A stretch of 64,000 bases of DNA from Flavobacterium aquicola (GCF_003385115.1 NZ_QUNI01000009.1:1-64000), one strand, 5' to 3'. Shown: positions 16,165 through 25,536, counted from the first letter of the stretch. Notes: a model not told the origin generated them from the letters alone. A program made the numbers and translations.

Positions 16165-18936
16165 TTATCTAAATAAATTTTTATCAAATACCATTCTGAT
16201 AGCATCAGCATGACGGCGTTTTGCTCTGGTATAACTTCCAGATGCTGGTGCTGAATATGCTTTTAATGAGGCTAATCTCCATTTTACAAGATCGAAATTC
16301 ATTAACATAAAGCTGTAAGCTCCCATGTTTTTAGGCTCTTCCTGTGCCCAAACATAATCATCAGCATTAGGATATGAAGCTATAATTGCTTTGATCTGCT
16401 CTGCTGGGAAAGGGAATAACTGCTCGATACGAACTATCGCAACATCTTTTCTTCCGTTGTTTTCTCTTTCGGCAGCGATATCATAATAGAATTTACCTGT
16501 ACAGAAAACCAATGTTTTCACATCTTTCTTGTTTACTGTATTGTCATCGATAGTTTCCTGGAAGCTTCCATTTGCTAATTCTTCTGCTGAAGATACGCAT
16601 CTTGGATCACGCAGTAAACTCTTTGGAGAGAAAACTACAAGAGGCTTACGGAAAGTCGTTTTCATTTGTCTTCTCAATAAGTGGAAGAAGTTAGCTGGCG
16701 TTGTACAATCGGCAACATACATATTATGTCTTGCACAAAGCTGTAAGTAACGTTCCATTCTTGCAGAAGAATGCTCTGCTCCTTGTCCTTCGTATCCGTG
16801 CGGCAGTAACATTACCAATCCGTTTTGATTGTTCCATTTGTCTTCACCACATGAAATATACTGGTCAATCATAATCTGCGCTCCATTACTGAAATCTCCA
16901 AATTGTGCTTCCCAAATAGTTAATGCATTTGGATTTGCCAAGGCGTAACCATAATCAAAACCAAGAACACCATATTCTGACAAATGTGAATTGAAAATAT
17001 TAAAGTTCCCTTTTTTGTTTTCGATTGCATTTAATAAAATTACTTCTTCTTCAGAATCTTCTACTTTTACTACGGCATGACGGTGTGAGAAAGTACCACG
17101 CTCAACGTCCTGTCCAGAAATGCGAACATCAAATCCTTCAGATAAAAGTGAACCGTAAGCTAAAGCTTCAGCAGTTCCCCAATCGATAGTATTATTATCG
17201 TATCCAGCTTTTCTATCCGAAACAATTTTAGATATTTTGTTTATGAATTTCTTATCTGATGGTAAAGTTGATATTGTATTTATGATAGAATCCAATGATT
17301 TTTTAGCGAAAGAAGTATCTACTTTCTGCAGCATCACATCATCAGAAACCTGATTAAATCCTTTCCATTCATTCTGCATAAACGGTGTAATGATAGTCAA
17401 ATCTTTTTTACGGGAAGCTTCTAAATTTTCTTCAAGATCCGATTTGTATTCTTTTTCTAAAGCATTTACATAACTGGCATCAATAACGCCTTCCGCTAAT
17501 AATTTTTCGGCATAAATATCTCTTGGATTATGATGTTTTGCAATGATTTTATATAAAACCGGCTGTGTAAAACGAGGTTCGTCACCTTCGTTATGTCCGT
17601 ATTTTCTATAACCTAATAAATCAATAAACACATCACGTCCATACTTCATTCTGTAATCTAATGCAAAAGATACTGCATGTACAACAGCTTCGGCATCATC
17701 AGCATTTACGTGTAATACTGGTGAAAGCGTTACTTTGGCAACATCTGTACAATAAGTAGAAGAACGGGCATCCAGATAGTTAGTTGTAAAACCAACCTGA
17801 TTATTAATTACAATGTGAATTGTACCGCCTGTTTTGTATCCGTCAAGCAATGACATTTGAATGATTTCATAAAGGATACCTTGTCCTGCGATTGCAGCAT
17901 CACCGTGAACGGCAATAGGCAAAACTTTAGAAAAATCATCAGCAAAGTATTTGTCCTGTTTTGCCCTTGTAATTCCCTCGATTACTGCTCCTACTGTTTC
18001 AAGGTGCGAAGGATTTGGAGCTAAATTGATATTGATTTTTTTACCCGATTTAGTCACTTTATCGGCAGTAAGACCTAAATGGTATTTTACATCACCGTCA
18101 AAGTATTCCTGATCGTAATCTTTTCCGTCAAATTCACCAAAGATGTCTTGAGTCGATTTGCCAAAAATATTTGCCAAAACGTTCAAACGCCCGCGGTGAG
18201 CCATTCCCATTACAAACTGTTCTACTCCTTTTTCGGCCGCTTTTTCAATCAAGGCATCAAGAGCTGGAATTACAGACTCTCCTCCTTCTAATGAGAAACG
18301 TTTTTGTCCCACGTATTTGGTATGCAGGAAGTTTTCAAAAGAAACTGCTTGATTTAATTTATTTAAGATTGTTTTCTTTTCTTCAACAGAGAAATTAGGC
18401 TGATTGTTGTTTACTCCCAATTTGTCCTGAATCCATTTTACAACACCAGGATTTCTGATGTACATATACTCTACTCCAATATATTGACAGTAAATCGCTT
18501 TAAGACGCGTTACAATATCCTGCAATGAACAAGGCGGAACACCAATTACCTGAGCAGCATCAAAAACAGTTGAAAGATCTGCAGCTGTTAGTCCAAAGTT
18601 TTCAATGTCCAAAGTCGGACTGTATGTTCTACGGTCACGAACTGGATTCGTTTTCGTGAATAAATGACCGCGGGTGCGGTATCCATCAATTAATTTTAAA
18701 ACATTAAATTCTTTTTGCAGTTTATCCGAAACCAGACTGCAATCAGTACCTGTTTCCACATATTCAACAATTCGCTGAACTGGATTTTCATCATTATAAG
18801 TAGTCATCCCAAAATCGAAACCTTGGAAAAAACTTCTCCAGCTTGGTTCTACACTATCTGGATTTTCTAAATATTGATCGTATAATTGAGCAAAAAATTC
18901 GGTATGAGCTGCGTTTAAAAATGAAAACCTATCCAT
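16165..18936 (-). CDS. odhA: 2-oxoglutarate dehydrogenase E1
   Basis: 923 residues from the ATG at 18936 (MDRFSFLNAA). An in-frame ATG at 18978 adds 14 residues that do not fit the family N terminus. It decarboxylates 2-oxoglutarate with thiamine diphosphate and passes the succinyl group to the E2 lipoyl arm. The N terminus carries the usual AHTEFFAQLYDQYLENPDSV and WRSFFQGF. GDAAIAGQGILYEIIQMS and GHNEGDEPRFTQP are the cofactor and active-site blocks; MAHRGRLNVLAN is also present. Length matches the family. The divergent gap to the plus-strand gene at 19057 is only 120 bases and contains TATTTTTG on the minus strand, a possible -7 box. Confidence 0.95.
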   Translation of the reverse strand: MDRFSFLNAAHTEFFAQLYDQYLENPDSVEPSWRSFFQGFDFGMTTYNDENPVQRIVEYVETGTDCSLVSDKLQKEFNVLKLIDGYRTRGHLFTKTNPVRDRRTYSPTLDIENFGLTAADLSTVFDAAQVIGVPPCSLQDIVTRLKAIYCQYIGVEYMYIRNPGVVKWIQDKLGVNNNQPNFSVEEKKTILNKLNQAVSFENFLHTKYVGQKRFSLEGGESVIPALDALIEKAAEKGVEQFVMGMAHRGRLNVLANIFGKSTQDIFGEFDGKDYDQEYFDGDVKYHLGLTADKVTKSGKKININLAPNPSHLETVGAVIEGITRAKQDKYFADDFSKVLPIAVHGDAAIAGQGILYEIIQMSLLDGYKTGGTIHIVINNQVGFTTNYLDARSSTYCTDVAKVTLSPVLHVNADDAEAVVHAVSFALDYRMKYGRDVFIDLLGYRKYGHNEGDEPRFTQPVLYKIIAKHHNPRDIYAEKLLAEGVIDASYVNALEKEYKSDLEENLEASRKKDLTIITPFMQNEWKGFNQVSDDVMLQKVDTSFAKKSLDSIINTISTLPSDKKFINKISKIVSDRKAGYDNNTIDWGTAEALAYGSLLSEGFDVRISGQDVERGTFSHRHAVVKVEDSEEEVILLNAIENKKGNFNIFNSHLSEYGVLGFDYGYALANPNALTIWEAQFGDFSNGAQIMIDQYISCGEDKWNNQNGLVMLLPHGYEGQGAEHSSARMERYLQLCARHNMYVADCTTPANFFHLLRRQMKTTFRKPLVVFSPKSLLRDPRCVSSAEELANGSFQETIDDNTVNKKDVKTLVFCTGKFYYDIAAERENNGRKDVAIVRIEQLFPFPAEQIKAIIASYPNADDYVWAQEEPKNMGAYSFMLMNFDLVKWRLASLKAYSAPASGSYTRAKRRHADAIRMVFDKNLFR

Positions 18937-19056
18937 AATATCGTTATTGAATATACTTTTTGTTAAATAGTCCGGCAAAAATACGATAAAGCAATTTATT
19001 TAAATCTATTTTTTTACGTACTTTTACGTAAAAATTTGTTAAAAAAAGCCTTAGGT

Positions 19057-19608
19057 ATGAAAAAATTCACGTTTTCTAATCTTACAAAGTCCATTTTAAT
19101 AGTTATTGCAGTTTTCTTTTACGAAAACGTAATAGCTCAATACCAGCAAATGCCTACAGCGAGAAATCCTTTTTGGGAAAAAGTGCAATTTGGAGGCGGT
19201 TTAGGATTGAGTTTTGGAAGCGGTTATACCGATATTACTGTAGCGCCGAGTGCGATTTACAATATAAATCCATATTTAGCAACTGGTTTGGGGCTTCAGG
19301 CAAGCTATGTTGCTTCCAAAGGATATTATGATTCTGGAATTTACGGTGTGAGCTTACTAACCTTCATCAATCCAATTCCCGAAATTCAATTTTCCATAAA
19401 CCTAAATGAATCATATGTCAATAACCATTATGAAGCTTATAATGGTTATAAAAGCTATACTGACAGTTTTTGGAATACAGCTTTGTTTCTTGGAGCTGGT
19501 TATCGAACCGGAAATGTAACTGTAGGACTAGCCTATAATGTGTTGTTTGATGAAAATGATAATGTGTATGGCGATGCACTCATGCCTTTTGTGAGGGCTT
19601 ATTTTTAA
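19057..19608 (+). CDS. Small outer-membrane beta-barrel-like protein
   Basis: 183 residues from the ATG at 19057 (MKKFTFSN); an ATG at 19036 adds seven leader residues. A signal peptide at 1-28 ends in NVIAQ. The rest is Gly-rich alternating beta (FGGGLGLSFGSGYTDITVAPSAIYNI; TALFLGAGYRTGNVTVGLAYNVLF) and ends in a Phe, like an eight-strand barrel. I recall such proteins being labelled alpha-ketoglutarate decarboxylase in Flavobacterium genomes, apparently from the neighbouring odhA gene. Nothing in the sequence supports enzymatic activity. It is divergent from odhA. Confidence 0.7.
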   Translation: MKKFTFSNLTKSILIVIAVFFYENVIAQYQQMPTARNPFWEKVQFGGGLGLSFGSGYTDITVAPSAIYNINPYLATGLGLQASYVASKGYYDSGIYGVSLLTFINPIPEIQFSINLNESYVNNHYEAYNGYKSYTDSFWNTALFLGAGYRTGNVTVGLAYNVLFDENDNVYGDALMPFVRAYF

Positions 19609-19669
19609 TTGAAGTTTCTAAGTTTCAGAGCAGCAAAGTTTTTAAACTTTTTTAAAAATGCTGTAAATA

Positions 19670-19739
19670 AAAAAACCGCCTTATAGACTGCTCCCAAAAA
19701 GTTAGACACTTTTTTTCGGGATCTATAAAGCGGTTTTTT
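19670..19739. terminator. Bidirectional nested terminator with IS-end-like loop
   Basis: The outer arms at 19670-19687 and 19722-19739 pair over 18 bp with one mismatch and have A/T tails on both sides, so transcripts from both convergent genes end here. The loop is itself an inverted repeat, TCCCAAAAAGT (19692-19702) with ACTTTTTTTCGGGA (19708-19721). The central CCCAAAAAGTTAGACAC resembles the terminal repeat of some IS3-family elements. Confidence 0.75.
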
Positions 19740-19757
19740 TATATAACTTTAGATTAT

Positions 19758-22421
19758 TTATTGTACTATAATCTTTTTAACAGCTTTTCCTTTATTAGTA
19801 ATAACTTCAAAAAAGTAATTTCCTTTTGCCAGAGAGCTTACCGAAATAACACTCTTTTTTTCCGTTTTTACTAATTTCCCTATAATGTTATAAACATTTA
19901 CTTTTTCTAATATTAAATCTTCTTGCAAACTTATGTTTACCAGCTCTGAAGCTGGATTGGGATACACCGAAAAATTCGCCAATACAAAACTATCTGAACT
20001 CAAAGCAGTCTCCAATAAAGCAGACAAATCAAATACTCTAACGGATCCTACAGTATCTCCACTATCATCATTTGCTGGAGATCCGATAGCTAATGTAGTA
20101 CCATTTCCGGAAATAGAAATACTAATACCGCTATAATCTCCGGCTCTTTCCCCATCTATATCAGTTCCTATTTTTGTCCATGTCCCCGAAATATTTTGAT
20201 AAACCCGAACAGATCCTGACTGAACTCCGTTTCCGGCATTATGAGGAGTTCCAATAGCTAGAACAGTACCATCACTTGAAAGGGAAACACTCCAGCCACT
20301 GTTATCATTGTATGTTTCTCCATCTATATCGGCTCCGATTTTTGTCCAAGTACCCAAAACATTTTTATATACCCGAACAGATCCGCCTTCATTTGTACCC
20401 CCTCTGTTATAAGGAGCTCCAATAGCAACGGTAGTACCATCACGCGAAAGAGAAACGCTGTAACCGCTTCTATCTTCAGCCGCTTCCCCATCTATATCGG
20501 CTCCTATTTGTGTCCAAGTATCAGATACATTTTTATAAACACGGACTGAACCTGCAAATCTTCCGCTTCCACTATTATAGGAAGCTCCAATAGCCAGGAT
20601 AGTGCCATCGCCAGAAAGTGAAATACTCGCACCACTATTATCTCCAGCTTCTTCCCCATCGATATCGGCTCCAATTTTTGTCCAAGTACCCAAAATATTT
20701 TTATAAACCCGAACAGATCCTGTAGCATTTCCTTTTGCATCATTATATGGTGCTCCAATAGCTACAACAGTACCATCATCTGATAGAGAAACACTCCAGC
20801 CGCTATCATCATAAAGTGCTTCCCCGCCTATAGAGGCTCCTATTTGCGTCCAAATACCCGAGATATTTTGATAAACCCGAACAGATCCAGCTTCATCTCC
20901 CGATGTATCATTTGCATATGATCCAATAGCCAGTATAGTACCATCGTAAGAAAGTGAAACACTCCAACCGCAATAATCTATACTTGCTTCGCCGTCTAGA
21001 TCATCCCCAATTTTTGTCCAGATTCCTGATACATTTTTATAAACCCGAACAGATCCCGTTTGGTATCCAAATCCATTTGCCTCACTTAAAACAGCTCCGA
21101 TAGCTACTGTACTACCATCGCCGGAAACAGAAACACTCTTACCGCTAAAACCTCCTCCAAATTCTTTGTTTATATCAACTCCTATTTTTGTCCATGTCCC
21201 CGAAACATTTTTATACCCTCGAACACATCCAGCATCAGTGCCGCTTCCGTCATTTAGCGGAGCACCAATAGCCAGGGTAGTACCATCACCAGAAAGAGAA
21301 ATGCTTGTACCGCTATTATCTCCTGCTGCTTCTCCATCTATATCGGTTCCTATTTGTGTCCAGGTGTCCGAAATATATTTATATATTCGAGCAGATCCTG
21401 CTTCAGCACCGCTTCCATCATTTAGAGGAACTCCAATCGCTAAGGTATTACCGTCACTCGAAAGGGAAACACTGGCACCACTATTATCTCCAGCGGCTTC
21501 TCCATCTAGATCAGCCCCTGTTTTTGTCCAAGTACCTGAAACATTTTTGTACACCCGAACTGACCCTGCATCAGACCCATTTCCATCATTTCCATTTGCA
21601 CCTATGGCCAAAGCATCACCATCGCTAGAAAGAGAAATACTTGTGCCACTATTATCTCCAGCCGCTTCTCCATCTATATCAGTTCCAATCTGTGTCCAAG
21701 TACCCGAAATATATTTGTATATTCGAACAGATCCAGCATCAATTCCACTTCCATCATTTCTAGGAGATCCTACAGCCAAGGTAGTACCGTCAGTAGAAAG
21801 AGAAACACTAGTACCGCTATTGTCTCCAGCTGCTTCTCCATCTATGTCAGCTCCTATTTTTGTCCAGATACCTGATACATTTCGCTGATACACCCGAACA
21901 GATCCGGCATCAGTTCCGTTTCCGTCATTATAAGGAGAGCCTACAGCCACAGTAGAGCCATCTCCAGAAAGAGAAATACTAGTACCGCTATTATCTCCAG
22001 CAGCTTCTCCGTCGATATCGTTTCCTATTTTATCCCAAGAATTCCCAGAATAAATATATACTCGAACAGATCCGGCATTAGTTCCGTTTCCATCATTATA
22101 AGGAGAGCCAACAGCCAGCATAACACCATCAGCAGAAAGGGAAGTACTATAACCGCTATTATCTCCTGCAGCTTCACCAAATACAAAAAATCCTAATCTT
22201 GTCCATTCTCCTGAAACATTTTGAAACACATGAACATATCCGGTTTCATTTCCTCTTTGATCATTTCCAGGAGCTCCAACAGCTAGGGTATTACCATTAC
22301 TCGAAAGAGATACACTTCGTCCATTATAACTTGCGATCGGTTCTCCATCTATATTGGCTCCGATTTTTGTTTGTCCGAAATTTAAAATAGGGAATAAAAT
22401 AAAAAGTAATATTTTCTTCAT
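19758..22421 (-). CDS. Secreted 14-repeat FG-GAP-like beta-propeller protein with T9SS sorting domain
   Basis: 887 residues. A signal peptide at 1-16 ends FGQ. Fourteen repeats of about 57 residues follow. Each has a core like SLS-x-DG-x2-(L/V)A(I/V)G-x-P-x-ND, then GSVRVY-x-N(V/I)SG-x-WT-x-IG-x-DIDGEAAGDNSG. Fourteen units would fit two seven-bladed propellers. The last 75 residues (NFSVYPNPASELVNI; YNIIGKLVKTE; LAKGNYFFEV) are a type A sorting domain of the type IX secretion system, so the protein should be exported and surface-attached or released. It is probably an adhesin or binding protein; the ligand is unknown. Confidence 0.85.
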   Translation of the reverse strand: MKKILLFILFPILNFGQTKIGANIDGEPIASYNGRSVSLSSNGNTLAVGAPGNDQRGNETGYVHVFQNVSGEWTRLGFFVFGEAAGDNSGYSTSLSADGVMLAVGSPYNDGNGTNAGSVRVYIYSGNSWDKIGNDIDGEAAGDNSGTSISLSGDGSTVAVGSPYNDGNGTDAGSVRVYQRNVSGIWTKIGADIDGEAAGDNSGTSVSLSTDGTTLAVGSPRNDGSGIDAGSVRIYKYISGTWTQIGTDIDGEAAGDNSGTSISLSSDGDALAIGANGNDGNGSDAGSVRVYKNVSGTWTKTGADLDGEAAGDNSGASVSLSSDGNTLAIGVPLNDGSGAEAGSARIYKYISDTWTQIGTDIDGEAAGDNSGTSISLSGDGTTLAIGAPLNDGSGTDAGCVRGYKNVSGTWTKIGVDINKEFGGGFSGKSVSVSGDGSTVAIGAVLSEANGFGYQTGSVRVYKNVSGIWTKIGDDLDGEASIDYCGWSVSLSYDGTILAIGSYANDTSGDEAGSVRVYQNISGIWTQIGASIGGEALYDDSGWSVSLSDDGTVVAIGAPYNDAKGNATGSVRVYKNILGTWTKIGADIDGEEAGDNSGASISLSGDGTILAIGASYNSGSGRFAGSVRVYKNVSDTWTQIGADIDGEAAEDRSGYSVSLSRDGTTVAIGAPYNRGGTNEGGSVRVYKNVLGTWTKIGADIDGETYNDNSGWSVSLSSDGTVLAIGTPHNAGNGVQSGSVRVYQNISGTWTKIGTDIDGERAGDYSGISISISGNGTTLAIGSPANDDSGDTVGSVRVFDLSALLETALSSDSFVLANFSVYPNPASELVNISLQEDLILEKVNVYNIIGKLVKTEKKSVISVSSLAKGNYFFEVITNKGKAVKKIIVQ

Positions 22422-22447
22422 AATTAAACTTGATTTATATTTTTTAA

Positions 22448-22455
22448 CAAATATA
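22448..22455 (-). promoter_or_regulatory. -7 box TATATTTG upstream of the propeller gene
   Basis: The minus strand reads TATATTTG 27-34 bases before the start codon, matching the Bacteroidota TAnnTTTG consensus. A good -33 TTG is not seen at the usual distance. The rest of the gap 22422-22647 shows nothing else recognisable. Confidence 0.45.
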
Positions 22456-22647
22456 TACCTTGTAAATTAATAGGAGAAATATAATATCTATTTTATTTTG
22501 GAGTAATATACAAACAGAAAACTTAAAATGATTTTGTCAAAATAAAAAGCAAAATCAATTCTAATTCTTTGAATTTTTAAAGGTTTTCATTAAGTTCTGC
22601 AGCCCAAAAAACGAAACATTAGTCAAGGTATTATTATAACGGCGCTC

Positions 22648-23001
22648 TTACTTATATTTATTTCTGAACCAAACCTTCTGCCATTCTCTTTTTAGGATTA
22701 AAAAAGAAACCTGTTCTGCTAGGATTACTAAATCAGTTCCATCTAGTTTTTTGATTTGATCTTCTGGAACATCTATAATATAAAGCAGATTCAAATATTC
22801 GGCAAACTTATACTGAATCATCCGGTAGATTTTTTCGTGCAGCTGTATTTTTAATTCGTCGGGAGAAATACTCAAAGGAAAATCCACAGCTTCATTAGCC
22901 AAATTAAAATCCTTATTAATTTGCTGAATTAATTTCAAGTACAAAGATTCCTTTTGGGCCTCTTCAAACAGCAAATCACTACTTAAAGGCGTGATATACA
23001 T
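22648..23001 (-). CDS. Conserved-looking hypothetical protein, 117 residues
   Basis: I do not recognise the family. It has a short N-terminal segment (MYITPLSSDLLFEEAQKESL) and then mostly predicted helix (LYLKLIQQINKDF; IQLHEKIYRMIQYKFAEYLNLLYIIDVPED; LVILAEQVSFLILKREWQKVWFRNKYK). There is no signal peptide or membrane segment, so it is probably cytoplasmic. The gene ends the minus-strand run that starts with the polyprenyl synthetase and the membrane protein, with 24 bases between it and the membrane-protein gene. Codon use looks like that of its neighbours, so it is likely real. Confidence 0.65.
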   Translation of the reverse strand: MYITPLSSDLLFEEAQKESLYLKLIQQINKDFNLANEAVDFPLSISPDELKIQLHEKIYRMIQYKFAEYLNLLYIIDVPEDQIKKLDGTDLVILAEQVSFLILKREWQKVWFRNKYK

Positions 23002-23025
23002 AGTAACATTTATTAATTTTTCTCC

Positions 23026-23772
23026 TTAATTATTTAAAGATTGATGATTTCTTTTCTCCCAAAAACCTACAATTTTTACCAATAGCACATCACCGCCTGC
23101 GTAGAAAAAAACTGCCCCCATTGGAGGATTAGTTGCAGCGATTAATCCAAACGTTTTTGGAACCCATTTCCAGCATTGAAAAAAAGTACCCGCCAGCTCA
23201 ATAAATATAACACAAACAGCGATAAAATAATATAGGTTTTGCCATTTTTTCCTCTTTAGAAGCAAAAAGAAAAAAACTCCGAAAATTAAAGAAAACATAT
23301 CGTTTAGAAAAATACCAACTGACAAAAACAATAATGCGAATCCAGCAGCAAAATATTTTTTCAGAAGATTATCATTGCTGACAGCCCATTTTGTATGAGC
23401 ATAAACATATCCGGAAGCATATACAATGGCATGACCAAAAGGAACATAAAGCGGAATAACTGCTGTTCTATAATGATACATCTCAAGCAAAGTGCAAAAA
23501 ATCAATTCTCCTATATAGGACAAAAAGACCATTACAAACATCAATTTTCTCAAATACGAATCGGAAAACCAAAAGAAAAAAGAGAAATAGATTATCGCTA
23601 AAATATTAGTAACCTCCCGCCCATCAAAATATATTTCTTTGAACGAAACACTGTCAATTCCTAAAGCCAAAAGTGTAAAAAGAGGAAATAAAGCTGCAAA
23701 AAAAAGCTTCATTTTGGCACTCCTGTTTTTATCATTAAAAAAAACAGATTGTATTGCTGAATCCATAAACAT
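23026..23772 (-). CDS. Multi-pass membrane protein of unknown function
   Basis: 248 residues with about seven or eight hydrophobic segments (LFFAALFPLFTLLALGI; NILAIIYFSFFFWF; LMFVMVFLSYIGELIF; FAAGFALLFLSVGIFL; LIFGVFFFLLL; YYFIAVCVIFIELAGTF). The polar motif PFGHAIVYASGYVYAH in the middle and NPPMGAVFFYAGGDVLL near the C terminus could be conserved functional loops. The start at 23772 overlaps the stop of the polyprenyl synthetase gene (TAATG); an ATG two codons later is also possible. The overlap suggests co-translation with the isoprenoid gene, so a role in membrane lipid or isoprenoid handling is conceivable but unsupported by any known domain. Confidence 0.65.
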   Translation of the reverse strand: MFMDSAIQSVFFNDKNRSAKMKLFFAALFPLFTLLALGIDSVSFKEIYFDGREVTNILAIIYFSFFFWFSDSYLRKLMFVMVFLSYIGELIFCTLLEMYHYRTAVIPLYVPFGHAIVYASGYVYAHTKWAVSNDNLLKKYFAAGFALLFLSVGIFLNDMFSLIFGVFFFLLLKRKKWQNLYYFIAVCVIFIELAGTFFQCWKWVPKTFGLIAATNPPMGAVFFYAGGDVLLVKIVGFWEKRNHQSLNN

Positions 23773-24746
23773 TAAACCTTTCGTCCCATCAAGTTTTCGC
23801 CAAAAGATTTTAATATTGTTTTTTTATCTTCGGCAATATTCATTTTATCTAAAGTTTCGAAAGCTTTAAATGTATATTGTTCAATCGCTTTTTGTGTAGC
23901 TTCTGATGCTCCCGTGGTATTGAAAACTGTTTTTGCTTGCACAATTTTAGCAGCACTGTCATCAGATGGAATCGAAAATAATTCTATCAATTGCTCTTTT
24001 TCTTCAGCACTCGAAAAATCCAAAGCTTTTAAATATAAATATGTTTTTTTATTTTCGATAATATCCCCGCCTACTTGTTTCCCGAAAGTTTCCGGATCAC
24101 CAAATGCATCCAGATAATCATCCTGCAATTGGAAAGCTAAACCTAAATGAAGACCAAAATCATAAATTAAATTGGCATTCTCTACAGAAGTATTAGCTAT
24201 AATTGCACCCATTTTCATGGCAGCCGCCACTAAAACTGCGGTTTTATATTCTATCATTTTTAGGTATTCCGGAATAGTAACATCTTTGCGTGTTTCAAAA
24301 TCAACATCCCACTGCTGGCCTTCACAAACTTCAAGAGCTGTTTTACTGAACAATTTGGCCAGATCCCTAAAAACTGCTGGCTCGTATTGCTCAAAATACT
24401 GGTAAGCCAAAATCAGCATTGCATCACCAGAAAGAATTCCAGTATTAATATTCCATTTTTCGTGAACCGTTTCTTTTCCTCTTCTCAAGGGAGCATCATC
24501 CATAATATCGTCGTGAACCAGCGAAAAATTATGAAAAACCTCGACTGCCATCGCAGCTGGAAGTGCCTTTTTATAATCGGTATCAAATATTTCTGCTGCC
24601 AATAAAGTCAAAACAGGTCTCATTCTTTTGCCCCCTAAACTCAATATATAATCAATTGGTTCGTATAGATTCTTAGGCTCTTTATTGATTTTTTGATTTT
24701 CTAAATAGGTAATAAAAAATTCTTGATACTGATGAATAGCGTGCAT
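23772..24746 (-). CDS. Polyprenyl (trans-isoprenyl) diphosphate synthase
   Basis: 324 residues. It joins isopentenyl diphosphate to an allylic diphosphate. The first aspartate-rich motif DDIMD is at 79-83, preceded by GGKRMRPVL at about 38-46, and the second, QDDYLDAFGD, has DDYLD at 209-213. KTAVLV and KKTYLYLKAL are also family blocks. Phe74, five residues before DDIMD, is bulky and may limit chain length, so a C15-C20 product is more likely than a long quinone side chain; this is an inference. It is the first gene of a three-gene minus-strand run. Confidence 0.88.
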   Translation of the reverse strand: MHAIHQYQEFFITYLENQKINKEPKNLYEPIDYILSLGGKRMRPVLTLLAAEIFDTDYKKALPAAMAVEVFHNFSLVHDDIMDDAPLRRGKETVHEKWNINTGILSGDAMLILAYQYFEQYEPAVFRDLAKLFSKTALEVCEGQQWDVDFETRKDVTIPEYLKMIEYKTAVLVAAAMKMGAIIANTSVENANLIYDFGLHLGLAFQLQDDYLDAFGDPETFGKQVGGDIIENKKTYLYLKALDFSSAEEKEQLIELFSIPSDDSAAKIVQAKTVFNTTGASEATQKAIEQYTFKAFETLDKMNIAEDKKTILKSFGENLMGRKV

Positions 24747-24892
24747 AAATAAAGTCTTGTTTACTTTTCCAGAGCCGATTTGGCTTGGATTTCAAACCCC
24801 AAAGATACAATTCATATGTTAAATATCGGATTGTAAATTACTGTAAAATGGAACTATAATTTTTATTTATGGTATGCATCGAAAAAAACATC

Positions 24893-24969
24893 GGAAACTT
24901 TGTTGGTTTTTAAAGTTTCCTTATTACATTTGCAAAACACAAAGAAACTTTATCAGTATCCAAAGTTTC
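24893..24969 (+). promoter_or_regulatory. Promoter with two TetR-type operators before efflux cluster 1
   Basis: Operator 1 is GGAAACTTT-N10-AAAGTTTCC (24893-24920). Operator 2 is GAAACTTT-N10-AAAGTTTC (24944-24969), with the same 10-base gap. TTG (24903-24905), 19 bases and TACATTTG (24925-24932) form a Bacteroidota promoter whose -33 lies inside operator 1; operator 2 covers the expected transcription start and leader. A bound repressor would block initiation. Operator 1 is repeated almost exactly at 35074-35101 before the paralogous cluster. The likely repressors are the TetR proteins at 25633 and 35717. Confidence 0.75.
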
Positions 24970-25014
24970 CAAAACCAAAAAAATAAGGAACAACTTTACT
25001 AAAAAATACGAATC

Positions 25015-25536
25015 ATGGAAAATGCATGGGCAATTGATTCAAACGAATCAGACGTTATAATAAAATCTAGACATTCTTTAATAGGCTACCTGCCTGGAGA
25101 CAAGAACAACTTAAAGGGACATGTTGCCATACAAAACGACGAAGTTGAAGATGCATCAATAGAATTCTCCCTGAATGTAAATGACAAAAAAAACGTTTCG
25201 GCTGAAAAGAATAAAGAAGCGAAATTCACTGATCTTTTTGATGAAGATGAAGCGCCGCTGATAAAATTCAAATCGACTTCTTTTCAAAAAATCAACAAGA
25301 ACATTAATTTCCTGAAAGGTTTTCTGACGATCAAAAACGTCACCAAAGTTGTTGAACTTGACACTGAATTTATTGGATTCAAAAATTATAACGGTGTTCA
25401 AAAAGCATCTTTCGAAATTACAGGAAACATCAGTCGTAAAGATTTTGGACTTAATTACAATGTCCTTAAACAAAACAAAAGCCTTCCGATAAGCAAAGAC
25501 ATAAAACTCATTGCCAATTTAGAATTCACACATTAA
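25015..25536 (+). CDS. YceI-like lipocalin-fold protein, no signal peptide (cluster 1)
   Basis: 173 residues with YceI-family layout: W-x-ID at the N terminus (AWAIDSNESDVIIKSRHS), a GHVAIQNDEVEDASIEFSL beta-hairpin, FKSTSFQKI, LKGFLTIKNVTKVVELDTEFIG and a C-terminal KDIKLIANLEF strand. YceI proteins are beta-barrels that bind long isoprenoid lipids. Most are periplasmic, but here no signal peptide is present. It is the first gene after the double operator and precedes the TetR gene by 96 bases. Its paralog at 35147 shares most motifs. A role as binder of an efflux substrate or inducer is inferred from position. Confidence 0.75.
   Translation: MENAWAIDSNESDVIIKSRHSLIGYLPGDKNNLKGHVAIQNDEVEDASIEFSLNVNDKKNVSAEKNKEAKFTDLFDEDEAPLIKFKSTSFQKINKNINFLKGFLTIKNVTKVVELDTEFIGFKNYNGVQKASFEITGNISRKDFGLNYNVLKQNKSLPISKDIKLIANLEFTH

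Noticed and set aside
21166-21888. Long open frame of 240 codons antisense to the propeller gene
   Set aside because: It is the reverse reading of the repeated propeller units. Its translation is a low-complexity Pro/Ser repeat with no start context, while the minus-strand gene has signal peptide, repeats and sorting domain.
19758-22421. Regularly spaced repeats that might suggest a CRISPR-like or satellite array
   Set aside because: Period is about 170 bases, divisible by three, and substitutions preserve the protein motif. It is coding sequence.
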